From positions 62,001 through 126,000 of the forward strand of contig NZ_JAALBX010000006.1 of NCBI RefSeq assembly GCF_011077955.1: a stretch of 64,000 bases of DNA, given 5' to 3'. Below, in pieces: positions 46,533-60,174 of this stretch. Numbering within the stretch: position 1 is the first letter of the stretch; the number at the start of each line of letters is the position of its first letter. The DNA is from Citrobacter freundii (GTDB lineage: Bacteria > Pseudomonadota > Gammaproteobacteria > Enterobacterales > Enterobacteriaceae). The translations under genes were made by a program, and so were the position numbers. The notes beneath the pieces are model-generated. The model ran no database searches and had not been told where the DNA came from. It saw only the letters and a program-made list of their open reading frames with translations.

Positions 46533-48887
46533 CTATTTTGACGTGACAACCTGCATTCCCGTAGGCTCATTCTGCAACGCCAGGGTTAAAACCTCTTCGA
46601 TACGCTTGACCGGGTGGATATCCAGATCGGCGATAACGTTGTCCGGAATCTCTTCCAGATCGCGTTTATTTTCGTAAGGAATTAAGACGGTTTTAATCCC
46701 GCCACGGTGCGCAGCCAGCAGTTTTTCTTTCAAACCACCAATTGGCAACACCTGCCCACGCAGCGTGATTTCACCCGTCATCGCGACATCAGCACGTACC
46801 GGGTTACCCGTCAGGCAGGAGACCAGAGCCGTACACATCGCGATACCGGCGCTTGGCCCGTCTTTCGGCGTTGCCCCTTCCGGTACGTGAACGTGAATGT
46901 CGCGTTTCTCGTAAAAATCAGAATTAATACCCAGTTTTTCAGCACGCGCACGCACAACGGTCAGCGCAGCCTGAATGGATTCCTGCATAACTTCACCCAG
47001 CGAGCCGGTATAGGTCAGTTTCCCTTTACCCGGTACGCAGGCGGTTTCGATAGTCAGCAGATCGCCACCCACTTCGGTCCATGCAAGGCCAGTCACTTGA
47101 CCCACGCGGTTTTCATTATCCGCACGTCCATAGTCAAAGCGCTGCACGCCGAGGAAATCTTTCAGATTATCGCCATTAATTTCGATGTGCTTGAGGTCTT
47201 TCTCCAGCAGCAACTGTTTAACCGCTTTACGGCACAGTTTAGAGATTTCACGCTCAAGCCCACGTACGCCAGCTTCACGAGTGTAATAACGGATAATCCC
47301 GATAATCGCGCTCTCATCAACCGTGATTTCACCCTTTTTCAGGGCGTTGCGTTCAATCTGCTTCGGCAGCAAATGGCGCAGGGCGATATTAAGTTTTTCA
47401 TCTTCGGTATAACCCGACAGACGAATCACTTCCATACGGTCCAGCAGCGGCGCAGGAATATTCATGGAGTTAGACGTCGCCACAAACATTACGTCGCTCA
47501 GATCGTAATCCACTTCAAGATAGTGGTCGTTGAACGCCACGTTCTGTTCTGGATCCAGCACTTCAAGCAGCGCCGACGCCGGATCGCCGCGCATATCGGA
47601 CGACATCTTGTCGATTTCATCCAGCAGGAACAGTGGGTTGCGAACGCCGACTTTCGCCATTTTCTGAATCAGCTTACCCGGCATTGAACCGATATAAGTA
47701 CGACGGTGACCGCGAATTTCCGCTTCGTCACGCACGCCGCCCAGCGCCATACGCACGTATTTACGCCCCGTGGCGCGCGCGATGGACTGACCCAGAGAGG
47801 TTTTACCCACCCCCGGCGGCCCTACCAGGCACAGGATCGGACCTTTGATTTTGTTAACGCGGCTCTGCACGGCGAGATATTCAAGAATGCGATCTTTCAC
47901 ACGGCCAAGGCCATAGTGATCGGTATCGAGGATTTCCTGAGCCTGACGCAGGTCTTTTTTCACTTTGCTGCGCGCATTCCATGGAACCTGAACCATCCAC
48001 TCAATATAGCTGCGCACGACGGTCGCTTCTGCGGACATCGGCGACATCATTTTCAGCTTCATCAACTCGGCTTCGGCTTTTTCTTTCGCCTCTTTTGGCA
48101 TTTTAGCCGCGTCGATTTTACGTTTTAAAGCTTCGTTTTCGTCCGGCGCATCGTCCATTTCGCCCAGTTCTTTCTGAATGGCTTTCATTTGCTCATTCAG
48201 ATAGTACTCACGCTGGCTCTTTTCCATCTGCTTTTTAACGCGGTTGCGAATGCGTTTTTCAACCTGCAGCAGATCGATTTCCGACTCCATCATCGCCATC
48301 AGATATTCCAGACGCTCGTTCACGTCGGACATCTCCAGCACCGATTGTTTATCGGCCAGTTTCAGCGGCATATGTGCAGCGATGGTGTCAGCCAGACGCG
48401 CGGGATCGTCAATACTGTTAAGCGAAGTCAGCACTTCAGGCGGGATCTTTTTGTTGAGCTTAATATAGCCTTCAAACTGACTGATCGCGGTGCGTACCAG
48501 TACTTCCTGCTCGCGTTCATCGATAGCAGGCGATTCCAGATACTCTGCACGGGCAGAGAAATGCTCGCCATCATCAGAAAGCGCGGAAATACGCGCACGT
48601 TGTAAACCTTCAACCAATACTTTTACCGTACCGTCGGGCAGTTTTAGCATCTGTAAAATTGACGCCACGGTACCTACGGTAAACAAATCATTCACACCCG
48701 GCTCATCTGTCGACGCTTCTTTCTGCGCAACCAGCATGACTTTTTTGTCATGATCCATTGCAGCTTCCAGGCAGCGGATAGATTTCTCCCGTCCCACGAA
48801 CAAAGGGATAACCATGTGCGGATAAACCACCACGTCGCGCAACGGCAACACGGGGATTTCAATGCGTTCAGAACGCTCAGGATTCAT
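46533..48887 (-). CDS. lon: ATP-dependent protease Lon
   Basis: AAA+ serine protease of 784 aa degrading damaged and regulatory proteins (SulA, RcsA and others). It has an N-terminal substrate domain (about 1-305), Walker A GPPGVGKT (about 356-363), Walker B FLLDEIDK, and a C-terminal protease domain with the Ser-Lys dyad: GPSAG (Ser679) and [16 protein letters not shown] nearby (Lys722). Promoter with heat-shock elements lies upstream at 48967-48994. Confidence 0.98.
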   Translation of the reverse strand: MNPERSERIEIPVLPLRDVVVYPHMVIPLFVGREKSIRCLEAAMDHDKKVMLVAQKEASTDEPGVNDLFTVGTVASILQMLKLPDGTVKVLVEGLQRARISALSDDGEHFSARAEYLESPAIDEREQEVLVRTAISQFEGYIKLNKKIPPEVLTSLNSIDDPARLADTIAAHMPLKLADKQSVLEMSDVNERLEYLMAMMESEIDLLQVEKRIRNRVKKQMEKSQREYYLNEQMKAIQKELGEMDDAPDENEALKRKIDAAKMPKEAKEKAEAELMKLKMMSPMSAEATVVRSYIEWMVQVPWNARSKVKKDLRQAQEILDTDHYGLGRVKDRILEYLAVQSRVNKIKGPILCLVGPPGVGKTSLGQSIARATGRKYVRMALGGVRDEAEIRGHRRTYIGSMPGKLIQKMAKVGVRNPLFLLDEIDKMSSDMRGDPASALLEVLDPEQNVAFNDHYLEVDYDLSDVMFVATSNSMNIPAPLLDRMEVIRLSGYTEDEKLNIALRHLLPKQIERNALKKGEITVDESAIIGIIRYYTREAGVRGLEREISKLCRKAVKQLLLEKDLKHIEINGDNLKDFLGVQRFDYGRADNENRVGQVTGLAWTEVGGDLLTIETACVPGKGKLTYTGSLGEVMQESIQAALTVVRARAEKLGINSDFYEKRDIHVHVPEGATPKDGPSAGIAMCTALVSCLTGNPVRADVAMTGEITLRGQVLPIGGLKEKLLAAHRGGIKTVLIPYENKRDLEEIPDNVIADLDIHPVKRIEEVLTLALQNEPTGMQVVTSK

Positions 48888-48966
48888 AGAGCTCTCTCTT
48901 AGTTTAGTTTCCGCCAGGCGATGGGGCGCACGTGATAGTCACGGCATCACCAACAAGTAGAACAGT

Positions 48967-48994
48967 ATATGGGGATGTTTCCTGGACATTCAAT
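48967..48994 (-). promoter_or_regulatory. Sigma-32 promoter of lon
   Basis: Minus-strand elements ttgaatg (-35) and ccccatat (-10) with about 14 bp between them, matching the RpoH consensus and the known E. coli lon promoter. Confidence 0.82.
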
Positions 48995-49016
48995 GTCAGG
49001 TATACGGGAAAATTAA

Positions 49017-49037
49017 AAGGGGGACAAAATCCCCCTT
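49017..49037 (-). terminator. clpX terminator
   Basis: Stem aaggggga/tcccccctt-type hairpin 33 nt past the clpX stop, T-rich on the minus strand. Confidence 0.75.
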
Positions 49038-49069
49038 ATAATTTTTAACTGATTGTCAGAACAGGTGAA

Positions 49070-50344
49070 TTATTCGCCAGATGCCTGTTGCGCTTCCGGC
49101 TTACCGTAAATTAACAGCGGTTCTGACTGACCGCCAATTACGGCCTCGTCAATCACCACTTTCTCAACATCATCCATGGACGGTAAATTGTACATGGTGT
49201 CGAGAAGCGCGCCTTCGACGATAGAACGCAGACCACGCGCGCCGGTTTTACGGGACATCGCTTTCTTAGCGATTGCTTCCAGCGCTTCGTCGCGGAATTC
49301 CAGCTCAACCCCTTCCAGATTAAACAGCGCCTGATACTGTTTAGTCAGGGCGTTTTTCGGCTCTTTCAGGATCTGAATCAGCGCTTCTTCGCTCAGTTCA
49401 CTCAGCGTCGCCACAACCGGCAGACGACCGATAAACTCAGGAATCAAACCGAATTTAATTAAATCTTCCGGTTCAACCTGCGCCAGCAACTCACCTTCTG
49501 TCGCTTTCTGGGATTTACCTTTCACCGTGGCGCCAAAACCGATACCTGAGCCGGTTTCCACACGGTTTGCGATCACTTTATCAAGACCTGCGAATGCACC
49601 GCCGCAGATAAACAGGATCTTAGAGGTATCAACCTGCAAGAACTCCTGTTGCGGATGCTTGCGCCCGCCCTGCGGCGGAACGGCAGCCACGGTGCCTTCA
49701 ATCAGTTTCAGCAACGCCTGCTGCACGCCTTCACCGGAAACATCACGGGTGATGGACGGGTTATCGGATTTACGAGAAATTTTATCAATTTCATCGATAT
49801 ACACGATACCGCGCTGGGCTTTTTGCACATCGTAATCGCATTTCTGAAGCAGCTTCTGGATGATGTTTTCAACATCTTCACCCACATAACCGGCTTCGGT
49901 CAGGGTAGTTGCATCCGCCATCGTGAACGGAACATCCAACAAGCGGGCCAGCGTTTCTGCCAGCAACGTTTTACCGCTACCGGTCGGGCCAATCAGCAGA
50001 ATGTTACTTTTGCCGAGTTCGATGCCATTGGAGCTATCACCGTTACGCAAGCGTTTGTAGTGGTTATACACCGCAACCGCGAGAACTTTTTTCGCCTGTT
50101 CCTGACCGATAACGTAGTCGTCAAGGTGGTTACGGATTTCATGTGGCGTCGGCAACGCGCTACGTTCACGGTGCGGCGCCACTTCCTTAATCTCTTCGCG
50201 AATAATGTCGTTGCATAAATCGACACACTCGTCGCAGATATACACTGACGGGCCGGCAATCAGTTTACGCACTTCGTGCTGGCTCTTGCCGCAAAAAGAG
50301 CAGTACAGCAGTTTGCCTGAGCCGTCTTTGCGCTTATCTGTCAT
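49070..50344 (-). CDS. clpX: ClpX unfoldase subunit
   Basis: AAA+ unfoldase (424 aa) that recognises ssrA and other tags and feeds ClpP. N-terminal C4 zinc-binding domain (Cys15, 18, 37, 40), Walker A GPTGSGKT near residue 120, Walker B VYIDEIDK, and the IGF loop (GFGATVKG region with IGF in GIGFG) that docks on ClpP. Downstream of clpP in one operon, gap 132 nt. Confidence 0.98.
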   Translation of the reverse strand: MTDKRKDGSGKLLYCSFCGKSQHEVRKLIAGPSVYICDECVDLCNDIIREEIKEVAPHRERSALPTPHEIRNHLDDYVIGQEQAKKVLAVAVYNHYKRLRNGDSSNGIELGKSNILLIGPTGSGKTLLAETLARLLDVPFTMADATTLTEAGYVGEDVENIIQKLLQKCDYDVQKAQRGIVYIDEIDKISRKSDNPSITRDVSGEGVQQALLKLIEGTVAAVPPQGGRKHPQQEFLQVDTSKILFICGGAFAGLDKVIANRVETGSGIGFGATVKGKSQKATEGELLAQVEPEDLIKFGLIPEFIGRLPVVATLSELSEEALIQILKEPKNALTKQYQALFNLEGVELEFRDEALEAIAKKAMSRKTGARGLRSIVEGALLDTMYNLPSMDDVEKVVIDEAVIGGQSEPLLIYGKPEAQQASGE

Positions 50345-50476
50345 GAGTCAAAACCTCTTTTCTGTTCTTTGTGCCGCACACGACGACGCAATGCCATTCT
50401 CAGACGCAAACCGGGGTTTGCGCACAATGAGCCGCCAACTGACACACTATAGTATAGCGGCCCATTGCCACAGGTA

Positions 50477-51100
50477 TCACTGACGGTGAGTTAAAATGGA
50501 GTCAACCAGTCCATACTCTACCGCCTGATCCGCAGAGAGGAAACGGTCGCGCTCGGTATCTCTTTCGATCTGCTCAAGCGGTTGACCCGTATGTTGCGCC
50601 ATTAGTTCATTCATACGCGCTTTAACTTTCAAAATTTCGCGCGCGTGGATTTCAATATCTGTCGCCTGGCCCTGGAAACCACCCAACGGCTGGTGAATCA
50701 TTACGCGGGAGTTCGGCAGGCAGAAACGTTTGCCTTTTGCCCCAGCGGTCAACAGGAATGCGCCCATTGATGCCGCCTGGCCCATGCAAATCGTACTGAC
50801 ATCTGGTTTGATAAACTGCATGGTGTCATAGATAGACATACCCGCAGTGATCACGCCGCCCGGCGAGTTAATATAGAGATAAATATCTTTTTCTGGGTTT
50901 TCTGCTTCCAGAAACAGCATCTGCGCCACAATCAGGTTAGCCATGTGATCTTCAACCTGACCGGTCAAAAAGATAACGCGTTCCTTGAGCAGACGGGAAA
51001 AAATATCGTAAGAACGCTCACCACGTGATGTTTGTTCAACAACCATGGGCACAAGGGCCATATGGGGTGCCATTACTTCTCGTTCGCCGCTGTATGACAT
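50477..51100 (-). CDS. clpP: ClpP protease subunit
   Basis: Serine protease, 207 aa including a short propeptide. Catalytic Ser (about 111) in [12 protein letters not shown], His (about 136) in VMIHQPLGG, and Asp (about 185) are present. Forms a tetradecamer used by ClpX and ClpA. First gene of clpPX, behind a clear heat-shock promoter at 51267-51298. Confidence 0.98.
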   Translation of the reverse strand: MSYSGEREVMAPHMALVPMVVEQTSRGERSYDIFSRLLKERVIFLTGQVEDHMANLIVAQMLFLEAENPEKDIYLYINSPGGVITAGMSIYDTMQFIKPDVSTICMGQAASMGAFLLTAGAKGKRFCLPNSRVMIHQPLGGFQGQATDIEIHAREILKVKARMNELMAQHTGQPLEQIERDTERDRFLSADQAVEYGLVDSILTHRQ

Positions 51101-51266
51101 TTCCGTCTCCTGGAAAAAATTTACGTAATCTGCTGCACCGATTTTACTTGAGACCGTGACGAATGACCACGCTAGCGGGTCTTGTCACCCTTCAGGACGG
51201 AGTATCAGCCAGAGTCCCTATCCACAATAGATCAAATTATCTGTTTGTTGATGCGGATATATCCAG

Positions 51267-51298
51267 ATTTATGGGGTTTGCCCCTCTCAATTTCAAGC
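51267..51298 (-). promoter_or_regulatory. Sigma-32 promoter of clpPX
   Basis: Minus-strand cttgaaa (-35), 14 bp spacer, ccccataaat (-10): an essentially perfect RpoH promoter about 170 bp upstream of clpP. Confidence 0.9.
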
Positions 51299-51374
51299 AT
51301 AACAACCTTTTCATGTTACGCGAATATTGAAACTCCGGTTTATCCGTCCTTGCGCTAATTTCAGGCGAAAAAAA

Positions 51375-51395
51375 GCCCGTCGCAATCGGACGGGC
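51375..51395 (-). terminator. tig terminator
   Basis: Stem gcccgtc/gacgggc followed by T7 on the minus strand, 32 nt after the tig stop. Confidence 0.9.
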
Positions 51396-51426
51396 CTTTT
51401 ACAACTTACCGGTAGAACCGTAAGGC

Positions 51427-53072
<1,646 letters not shown>

Positions 53073-53390
53073 TCAGGCAATCGTTCCTGCGCCTCGACAT
53101 GGGGGAGAAGCAAAGAGGGTATCTTGCAGACTTGCCCACTCTTTTGTGCTGTACGTATGCAGCGCCAGCGCATGCACAGTGGTGGCTAATTCCTCCGTCA
53201 ACGTGCCGTAGATTAGGCGATGACGAGTAAGAAAACGTTCTCCAACAAAACGATCGCTTACCAGCACGACTTTAAAATGACTTTCCGAGCCGGCCGGGAC
53301 ATTATGGCGATAGCTTTCATCCACAACTTCGAGGAATACGGGTTCAAACGCTGCCCTGAGTTTTGTTTCTATTTGCTCACGTATCATCAT
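53073..53390 (-). CDS. bolA: Transcriptional regulator BolA
   Basis: Stress-morphology regulator and partner of monothiol glutaredoxins, 105 aa. The class II KH-like fold contains the conserved [19 protein letters not shown] and [13 protein letters not shown] stretches, including the cluster-ligand histidine. The start follows gaggag by 7 nt; a longer frame from 53429 is not conserved. The 301-bp upstream gap to yajG should hold the growth-phase promoter, which I could not place. Confidence 0.95.
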   Translation of the reverse strand: MMIREQIETKLRAAFEPVFLEVVDESYRHNVPAGSESHFKVVLVSDRFVGERFLTRHRLIYGTLTEELATTVHALALHTYSTKEWASLQDTLFASPPCRGAGTIA

Positions 53391-53691
53391 GAATTTGCTC
53401 CTCTGACAACGCTGCGATGCTACCATCACTTTAAATGTTAGTCGTCTTTATAGGCTTTATAACAATTTTTCAACAAATATTCAGCGTTCATCCCATTTTT
53501 TTGGCGTAACCGATAAATTACCCTGCCTGATGCACTCTGTTTAAGGGTGTCGCGCCAGGAAAACCTGGTAAAAGGTCAGAAAAACCACAACGCGATGAAT
53601 TTCCATACGTTGCCACTTCCCCTCGCCGATGGCGATGCTATGATGGCGAGAATTTTCTCTCATTTACCTGTATGTACGTTGAGACCCTGAA

Positions 53692-54270
53692 ATGTTAAAA
53701 AAACTCCTCTTCCCGCTGATTGCACTTTTTATGTTGGCTGGATGCGCTACGCCGCCGACAACTATCGATGTTTCCCCGAATATCACGCTGCCGCAACAGG
53801 ATCCAAGCCTGATGGGCGTCACTATTAGCATTAACGGTGCCGATCAGCGTCAGGACCAGGCATTATCTAAAGTCACCCGCGATAATCAGATCGTTACGCT
53901 GACCGCCTCACGCGACCTGCGCTTCTTGCTGCAAGAAGTGCTGGAAAAACAAATGAGCGCGCGCGGCTATATGATTGGCCCAAGCGGCGCCGTTCAGTTG
54001 CAAATTATCGTCAACCAACTGTACGCCGACGTGTCTCAGGGCAACGTGCGTTACAATATCGCCACGAAAGCCGATATCTCTATTGTCGCCGTTGCGAATA
54101 ACGGCAACAAGATGACCAAAAACTACCGCGCAAGCTACAACGTTGAAGGCGCCTTCCAGGCGACTAACAAAAATATCGCTAACGCCGTTAACTCCGTCCT
54201 GACTGATACCATCTCCGACATGGCGCAGGACACCAGTGTGCATGATTTCATTAAACAGAACGCCCGCTAG
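53692..54270 (+). CDS. yajG: Lipoprotein YajG
   Basis: Lipoprotein of 192 aa with lipobox MLAGC (lipidated Cys18), probably outer membrane. The function is unknown. It is next to ampG and in the same direction, 41 nt apart with a terminator between, as in E. coli, and the link to the muropeptide permease is conserved. Confidence 0.94.
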   Translation: MLKKLLFPLIALFMLAGCATPPTTIDVSPNITLPQQDPSLMGVTISINGADQRQDQALSKVTRDNQIVTLTASRDLRFLLQEVLEKQMSARGYMIGPSGAVQLQIIVNQLYADVSQGNVRYNIATKADISIVAVANNGNKMTKNYRASYNVEGAFQATNKNIANAVNSVLTDTISDMAQDTSVHDFIKQNAR

Positions 54271-54278
54271 TTAATTGA

Positions 54279-54299
54279 GAGGCCCGGCTTGCCGGGCCT
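54279..54299 (+). terminator. Hairpin between yajG and ampG
   Basis: Perfect stem aggcccgg/ccgggcct with only two Ts after it, so perhaps a partial terminator or attenuator allowing read-through into ampG. Confidence 0.6.
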
Positions 54300-54310
54300 T
54301 ATACTCATCA

Positions 54311-55786
54311 ATGCCCAATCATTATTTACGTATTTTTCAGCAGCCTAAATCAGCCATCTTGCTGATGCTGGGTTTTGCTTCCGGCCTCCCGCTTGCCCTG
54401 ACGTCCGGTACGCTTCAGGCGTGGATGACGGTCGAAAACATCGATTTAAAAACCATTGGTTTCTTTTCCCTTGTCGGTCAGGCCTATGTCTTTAAATTCC
54501 TGTGGTCACCGGCGATGGATCGCTATACTCCGCCGTTTTTAGGGCGGCGTCGCGGTTGGCTCATCATCACGCAAATCCTGCTCCTGATCGCCATTGCGGC
54601 CATGGGTTTTCTTGAGCCTTCGACACAGTTACGCTGGATGGCGGCGCTGGCGGTGATTATCGCCTTCTGTTCCGCCTCGCAGGATATTGTGTTTGATGCC
54701 TGGAAAACGGACGTACTGCCGCCTGAAGAACGTGGCGCGGGCGCGGCGATAAGCGTGCTGGGTTATCGCCTGGCGATGCTGGTTTCTGGAGGCCTGGCGC
54801 TATGGCTTGCCGACCGCCTGCTTGGCTGGCAGGCAACGTACTGGCTGATGGCAGCACTGCTTATTCCCTGCATTATCGCGTCAATACTTGCGCCAGAGCC
54901 AAGCGACGCGATTCCGACCCCTAAAACACTCCAGCAAGCGGTGGTAGAACCGCTGCATGACTTCTTTGGGCGTAATAACGCCTGGCTTATTCTGCTTCTG
55001 ATCGTGCTCTATAAATTGGGTGATGCCTTCGCCATGAGCCTGACTACGACGTTTTTGATTCGCGGCGTCGGGTTCGATGCCGGGGAAGTGGGCGTCGTGA
55101 ATAAGTCGCTGGGACTCTTTGCCACCATTGTCGGCGCGCTTTATGGCGGCGTATTGATGCAGCGCCTGACGCTGTTTCGGGCGCTGCTCATATTCGGCAT
55201 CCTGCAGGGGGTATCCAATGCCGGGTACTGGCTGTTGTCGATTACCGATAAACACATGGTCACCATGGCAAGCGCCGTCTTCTTCGAAAATTTGTGCGGC
55301 GGTATGGGCACAGCGGCTTTTGTCGCGCTGTTAATGACGCTGTGTAATAAGTCATTTTCGGCCACGCAGTTTGCGCTGCTCTCTGCCCTCTCCGCCGTGG
55401 GTCGCGTTTATGTCGGCCCGCTTGCGGGTTGGTTTGTTGAAACTCACGGTTGGCCGACGTTTTATCTGTTTTCCGTTGTCGCGGCCGTACCCGGCATTCT
55501 GCTACTGATGGTGTGTCGCAAAACGCTCGAATATACCCAGCAAACGGGCAACTTTATGCCACGTACCCTTTTCGCGGGCACTTATCGTCTGGCGTTGAAG
55601 ATGTTACTGGCAAGCGGCGCCATTCTGTTGTTGTGGTTGCTTGTGTTGATTCTCAACTCGTTGCAACTAACCGTTCTGCCTTTCCAAACCTTCCTGCTTG
55701 AGGCGGGGATATTGCTGGCAATCGGTGGGATCGTGGCAGGAGCGATGCTGGATTTTCTCGCCTTAAATAAAACGATGCAGCGGTAA
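54311..55786 (+). CDS. ampG: Muropeptide permease AmpG
   Basis: Inner-membrane MFS importer (491 aa, about 14 membrane segments) that brings anhydro-muropeptides into the cytoplasm for peptidoglycan recycling; also needed for AmpC induction where ampR is present. Sequence LGFASGLPLALTSGTLQAWMT and the rest align to E. coli. Start MPNHYLRIFQQ chosen over 54275 by alignment. Confidence 0.96.
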   Translation: MPNHYLRIFQQPKSAILLMLGFASGLPLALTSGTLQAWMTVENIDLKTIGFFSLVGQAYVFKFLWSPAMDRYTPPFLGRRRGWLIITQILLLIAIAAMGFLEPSTQLRWMAALAVIIAFCSASQDIVFDAWKTDVLPPEERGAGAAISVLGYRLAMLVSGGLALWLADRLLGWQATYWLMAALLIPCIIASILAPEPSDAIPTPKTLQQAVVEPLHDFFGRNNAWLILLLIVLYKLGDAFAMSLTTTFLIRGVGFDAGEVGVVNKSLGLFATIVGALYGGVLMQRLTLFRALLIFGILQGVSNAGYWLLSITDKHMVTMASAVFFENLCGGMGTAAFVALLMTLCNKSFSATQFALLSALSAVGRVYVGPLAGWFVETHGWPTFYLFSVVAAVPGILLLMVCRKTLEYTQQTGNFMPRTLFAGTYRLALKMLLASGAILLLWLLVLILNSLQLTVLPFQTFLLEAGILLAIGGIVAGAMLDFLALNKTMQR

Positions 55787-56274
55787 TTTTGATTAAATAA
55801 TGAACATTATTTTTGTTATTTTCCGTGGTAATCACGCAACGTGATGAAATACCTACCGCTGCGTAAATGTTTGCTAAAAAAATTTGTTTTTTTGTGCCCT
55901 TAAAAATTTGGAATTTATTAAGCAAAAAAGCGCAATAAATTCCCTTTATCGATTCAGCTGAAGCAAAATTAATTTAACGTGAATTATTTGTCCGTTATTT
56001 GATATATTTTTGTTAAGATTTTGTATATCATTTGAATTGGTTATACCAATTATCCGCTCGAAAAAATTTAACAATCCTGATTTGTTATAACGCCCGCCAG
56101 GGCGCATTTTTGCTGTATATTTGAAATAAGTCGCAACATGTGTGATTGGTATGGCAGAACCCAGTAACACCTTGCTGACAGAATGCCATTAATGTTTACA
56201 GTGTTGTAACCTTCCCGTAAAATGCCGGCACACTTTAACCGCCACCAGAATCCCCCCTGAATTGAGGTCGTTAA
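55787..56274. other. AT-rich gap upstream of cyoA
   Basis: 488 bp without a gene. It is markedly AT-rich (55795-56080 especially) and holds the cyo promoter, which in enterics is controlled by ArcA, FNR, CRP and Fur. I did not find an unambiguous box. No ampG terminator with a clear stem was seen. Confidence 0.6.
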
Positions 56275-57213
56275 ATGAGACTCAGGAAATACAATAAAAG
56301 TTTGGGATTGTTGTCATTAATCGCGGGTACTGTATTACTCAGTGGCTGTGATTCTGCGCTTCTCAACCCAAAAGGACAGATTGGACTCGAGCAACGTTCG
56401 TTGATACTGACCGCCCTCGGGCTGATGTTGATAGTCGTTATCCCTGCCATCTTGATGGCTATTGGTTTTGCCTGGAAATATCGGGCAACGAACAAGGACG
56501 CCAAATATAGCCCCAACTGGTCGCACTCGAACAAGGTGGAAGCTGTTGTCTGGACTATCCCTATCCTTATCATCATTTTCCTCGCTGTACTGACCTGGAA
56601 AACCACGCACGCGCTCGAGCCCAGCAAACCGCTGGCGCATGATGCGAAGCCGGTTACCATTGAAGTTATTGCGATGGACTGGAAATGGTTCTTCATTTAT
56701 CCGGAGCAGGGTATCGCGACGGTCAATGAAATTGCCTTCCCGGCTAACACCCCAGTGGAATTCAAAATCACCTCTAACTCGGTGATGAACTCCTTCTTTA
56801 TTCCGCGCCTGGGCAGCCAGATTTACGCGATGGCCGGTATGCAAACCAAACTGCATCTGATCGCGAACGAAGCTGGCACTTACGACGGTATTTCCGCTAA
56901 CTACAGTGGTGCAGGTTTCTCCGGTATGAAGTTTAAAGCTATCGCTACTCCGGACAACGAAACCTTCAACCAGTGGGTGGCTAAAGCCAAACAGTCTCCT
57001 CAGGTCATCAACGATATGGCGACCTACGAGAAGCTGGCAGCCCCAAGCGAATTTAACAAAGTCGAATACTTCTCCAGTGTTAAACCGAATCTGTTTGTTG
57101 ATGTTATCAACAAATTCATGGGACACGGGAAAAGCATGGACGTGACTCAGCCTGAAGGGGAGCATAACGCCCACGAAGGCATGGACATGAATCACGCGGA
57201 AAGCTCTCACTAA
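56275..57213 (+). CDS. cyoA: Cytochrome bo3 oxidase subunit II
   Basis: Ubiquinol oxidase subunit II, 312 aa, a lipoprotein (lipobox VLLSGC, Cys25) with two membrane helices (about 44-68 and 92-112) and a periplasmic cupredoxin domain lacking the CuA ligands, as expected for a quinol oxidase. The C-terminal tail is His/Glu/Met-rich ([19 protein letters not shown]). First gene of cyoABCDE. Confidence 0.97.
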   Translation: MRLRKYNKSLGLLSLIAGTVLLSGCDSALLNPKGQIGLEQRSLILTALGLMLIVVIPAILMAIGFAWKYRATNKDAKYSPNWSHSNKVEAVVWTIPILIIIFLAVLTWKTTHALEPSKPLAHDAKPVTIEVIAMDWKWFFIYPEQGIATVNEIAFPANTPVEFKITSNSVMNSFFIPRLGSQIYAMAGMQTKLHLIANEAGTYDGISANYSGAGFSGMKFKAIATPDNETFNQWVAKAKQSPQVINDMATYEKLAAPSEFNKVEYFSSVKPNLFVDVINKFMGHGKSMDVTQPEGEHNAHEGMDMNHAESSH

Positions 57214-57232
57214 GGGGCCGAGGAATAATACG

Positions 57233-59224
57233 ATGTTCGGAAAACTTACACTGGATGCAATTCCGTATCATGAGCCCATTATCATGGTTACGGTCGCTGC
57301 GATTATCGTCGGAGGTGCGGCGCTGGTGGCAGCAATCACTTACTTCGGTAAGTGGTCATATTTGTGGAATGAATGGTTTACTTCGGTAGATCATAAGCGC
57401 CTTGGGATTATGTATATCCTGGTGGCGATTGTGATGCTGGTCCGTGGCTTTGCGGACGCCATTATGATGCGTACCCAACAATTGTTGGTTTCCGCAGGCG
57501 AAACGGGCTTCTTGCCGCCGCACCACTACGATCAGATCTTTACCGCCCACGGCGTTATTATGATCTTCTTCGTGGCGATGCCGTTCGTTATTGGTCTGAT
57601 GAACATTGTTGTTCCGTTGCAGATCGGTGCGCGAGACGTTGCCTACCCGTTCCTGAACAACCTGAGCTTCTGGTTTACGGTCGTCGGGGTTATCCTGGTG
57701 AACGTTTCCCTCGGGGTCGGCGAATTCGCCCAGACCGGTTGGGTTGCGTATCCGCCGCTATCGGGGATTGAATACAGTCCTGGCGTGGGGGTCGATTACT
57801 GGATCTGGAGTCTTCAGCTATCTGGTATTGGTACGACGCTGACCGGTATTAACTTCTTCGTGACCATCCTGAAGATGCGTGCGCCTGGCATGACGATGTT
57901 CAAAATGCCGGTGTTCACCTGGACTGCGCTGTGTACTAACGTTCTGATTATTGTTTCGTTCCCGATTTTAACCGTCACCATTGCGTTGCTAACCCTGGAC
58001 CGCTATCTGGGCACCCATTTCTTTACCAATGATATGGGCGGCAACATGATGATGTACGTGAACTTAATCTGGGCATGGGGCCACCCGGAAGTGTATATCC
58101 TGGTGCTGCCGGTGTTCGGCGTGTTCTCTGAAGTCACGTCAACCTTCTCCAGAAAACGTCTGTTTGGCTATACCTCGCTGGTATGGGCGACCATCGCCAT
58201 CACGGTACTGTCGTTCATCGTTTGGCTGCACCACTTCTTTACCATGGGCAGCGGCGCGAACGTTAACGCCTTCTTTGGTATCACCACGATGATTATCGCC
58301 ATCCCGACCGGGGTGAAGATCTTCAACTGGCTGTTCACCATGTATCAGGGCCGTATCCAGTTCCACTCAGCGATGCTGTGGACAATTGGCTTTATCGTTA
58401 CCTTCTCCATCGGTGGTATGACCGGCGTGCTGCTGGCCGTTCCTGGCGCAGACTTCGTGCTGCACAACAGTCTGTTCCTGATTGCGCACTTCCATAACGT
58501 CATCATCGGCGGCGTGGTGTTCGGTTGCTTCGCAGGTATGACTTACTGGTGGCCGAAAGCGTTTGGTTACACCATGAACGAAACCTGGGGCAAACGCGCA
58601 TTCTGGTTCTGGATCATCGGCTTCTTCGTAACCTTTATGCCGCTGTACGCCATGGGCTTCATGGGTATGACCCGTCGCGTAAGCCAGGGTATCGACCCGA
58701 TGTTCATGCCGCTGATGGTGGTTGCTGAAATCGGCGCGCTGCTGATTGCCTGCGGTATCCTGTGTATCGTGCTGCAAATTTTCGTCAGCGTTCGCGATCG
58801 CAACAAAAACCGCGATCTGACTGGCGACCCGTGGGGCGGGCGTACGCTGGAGTGGGCGATTGCTTCTCCACCGCCGTTCTATAACTTTGCCGTGGTACCG
58901 GAAGTGCACGAACGTGACGCGTTCTGGGAAATGAAAGAGAAAGGTGAAGCCTATAAGCGCCCTGCGCACTATGAAGAAATTCATATGCCACGCAACAGCG
59001 CTGCGGGTATCTACATTGGTTTGTTCAGCACCATCTTCGGTTTCGCCATGATTTGGCATATCTGGTGGCTGGCTATCATTGGCTTCGCAGGCATTGTCAT
59101 TACCTGGATTGCGAAAAGTTTCGATGACGACGTCGATTACTACGTACCCGTTGCCACTATCGAAAAACTGGAAAACCAGCATTTCGACGAAATTACCAAA
59201 GCAGGGCTGAAAAATGTCAACTGA
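57233..59224 (+). CDS. cyoB: Cytochrome bo3 oxidase subunit I
   Basis: Catalytic haem-copper subunit of 663 aa with 15 membrane helices; reduces O2 to water and pumps protons. Haem b and haem o3/CuB ligand histidines are in [20 protein letters not shown] (cross-linked His-Tyr), WLHHFFTMG and [10 protein letters not shown]. Gap to cyoA 19 nt; stop overlaps the cyoC start by 11 nt. Confidence 0.98.
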   Translation: MFGKLTLDAIPYHEPIIMVTVAAIIVGGAALVAAITYFGKWSYLWNEWFTSVDHKRLGIMYILVAIVMLVRGFADAIMMRTQQLLVSAGETGFLPPHHYDQIFTAHGVIMIFFVAMPFVIGLMNIVVPLQIGARDVAYPFLNNLSFWFTVVGVILVNVSLGVGEFAQTGWVAYPPLSGIEYSPGVGVDYWIWSLQLSGIGTTLTGINFFVTILKMRAPGMTMFKMPVFTWTALCTNVLIIVSFPILTVTIALLTLDRYLGTHFFTNDMGGNMMMYVNLIWAWGHPEVYILVLPVFGVFSEVTSTFSRKRLFGYTSLVWATIAITVLSFIVWLHHFFTMGSGANVNAFFGITTMIIAIPTGVKIFNWLFTMYQGRIQFHSAMLWTIGFIVTFSIGGMTGVLLAVPGADFVLHNSLFLIAHFHNVIIGGVVFGCFAGMTYWWPKAFGYTMNETWGKRAFWFWIIGFFVTFMPLYAMGFMGMTRRVSQGIDPMFMPLMVVAEIGALLIACGILCIVLQIFVSVRDRNKNRDLTGDPWGGRTLEWAIASPPPFYNFAVVPEVHERDAFWEMKEKGEAYKRPAHYEEIHMPRNSAAGIYIGLFSTIFGFAMIWHIWWLAIIGFAGIVITWIAKSFDDDVDYYVPVATIEKLENQHFDEITKAGLKNVN

Positions 59225-59834
59225 GAACATTAATGACGCGCTTGCCCATGGCAACCATGAACATGGGCACCACCACGATGCAGGAGCCAATAAAGTCTTT
59301 GGTTTCTGGATCTACCTGATGAGCGACTGCATTCTCTTTGCATGTCTGTTTGCAACCTATGCCGTTCTGGTGAACGGCACCGCCGGAGGCCCATCCGGCA
59401 AGGATATTTTCGAACTGCCGTTTGTGCTGGTTGAAACTTTCCTGCTGTTGTTCTCCTCCATCACGTATGGCATGGCGATGATCGCCATGAATAAAAACAA
59501 TCAGGGCCAGGTTATGTCCTGGCTCGTCCTGACCTTCTTGTTTGGTGCAGGCTTCGTGGCGATGGAGATTTACGAATTCCATCACCTGATTGTTGAGGGC
59601 TTTGGTCCGGATCGCAGCGGCTTCCTGTCAGGCTTCTTCGCGCTGGTAGGCACCCACGGTCTGCACGTGACCTCAGGTCTTATCTGGATGGTGGTCATGA
59701 TGATTCATGTCTCCCGTCGCGGTCTGACCCATAACAACCGCGCCCGCCTGATGTGCCTGAGTATGTTCTGGCACTTCCTGGATGTGGTCTGGATTTGTGT
59801 ATTCTCTGTTGTCTATCTGATGGGGGCGATGTAA
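59214..59834 (+). CDS. cyoC: Cytochrome bo3 oxidase subunit III
   Basis: Subunit III, 206 aa with five membrane helices, stabilising the complex. The N terminus is His-rich ([13 protein letters not shown]). Contains [10 protein letters not shown] and TSGLIWM motifs of the COX3 family. Overlaps cyoB by 11 nt and cyoD by 1 nt (taatg). Confidence 0.97.
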   Translation: MSTENINDALAHGNHEHGHHHDAGANKVFGFWIYLMSDCILFACLFATYAVLVNGTAGGPSGKDIFELPFVLVETFLLLFSSITYGMAMIAMNKNNQGQVMSWLVLTFLFGAGFVAMEIYEFHHLIVEGFGPDRSGFLSGFFALVGTHGLHVTSGLIWMVVMMIHVSRRGLTHNNRARLMCLSMFWHFLDVVWICVFSVVYLMGAM

Positions 59835-60163
59835 TGAGTCATTCTACCGATCACGCTGGCGCTCATCACGGCGGTGTAAAAACCTACCTGGTCGGGTTCA
59901 TTCTGTCAGTCATTCTGACCGTGATCCCCTTCTGGATGGTGATGAACGGCGCCGCCTCGCATGGCACGCTTCTCGGTGTTGTTGTGGCAACAGCAGTCGT
60001 TCAGATTCTGGTTCACCTGGTGTGCTTCCTGCACATGAACGCCTCCTCTGAGGAGCGCTGGAACCTGGTGGCTTTTGTCTTTACGTTGCTCATTATCGCA
60101 ATCGTAGTGGTAGGTTCTATCTGGATCATGTGGAGCCTTAACGAGAACATGATGGTTCACTAA
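59834..60163 (+). CDS. cyoD: Cytochrome bo3 oxidase subunit IV
   Basis: Small subunit of 109 aa with three membrane helices (about 17-37, 46-66, 78-100), assisting CuB binding and assembly. Start at the taatg overlap with cyoC rather than the upstream in-frame codon at 59753. 11 nt before cyoE. Confidence 0.97.
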   Translation: MSHSTDHAGAHHGGVKTYLVGFILSVILTVIPFWMVMNGAASHGTLLGVVVATAVVQILVHLVCFLHMNASSEERWNLVAFVFTLLIIAIVVVGSIWIMWSLNENMMVH

Positions 60164-60174
60164 GAGCGATATGT

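Larger units (their letters stand above)
51101..51426. other. clpP-tig gap
   Basis: 326 bp without a gene. It holds the clpP heat-shock promoter (51267-51298) and the tig terminator (51375-51395); the remaining 165 bp form the clpP leader. Confidence 0.75.
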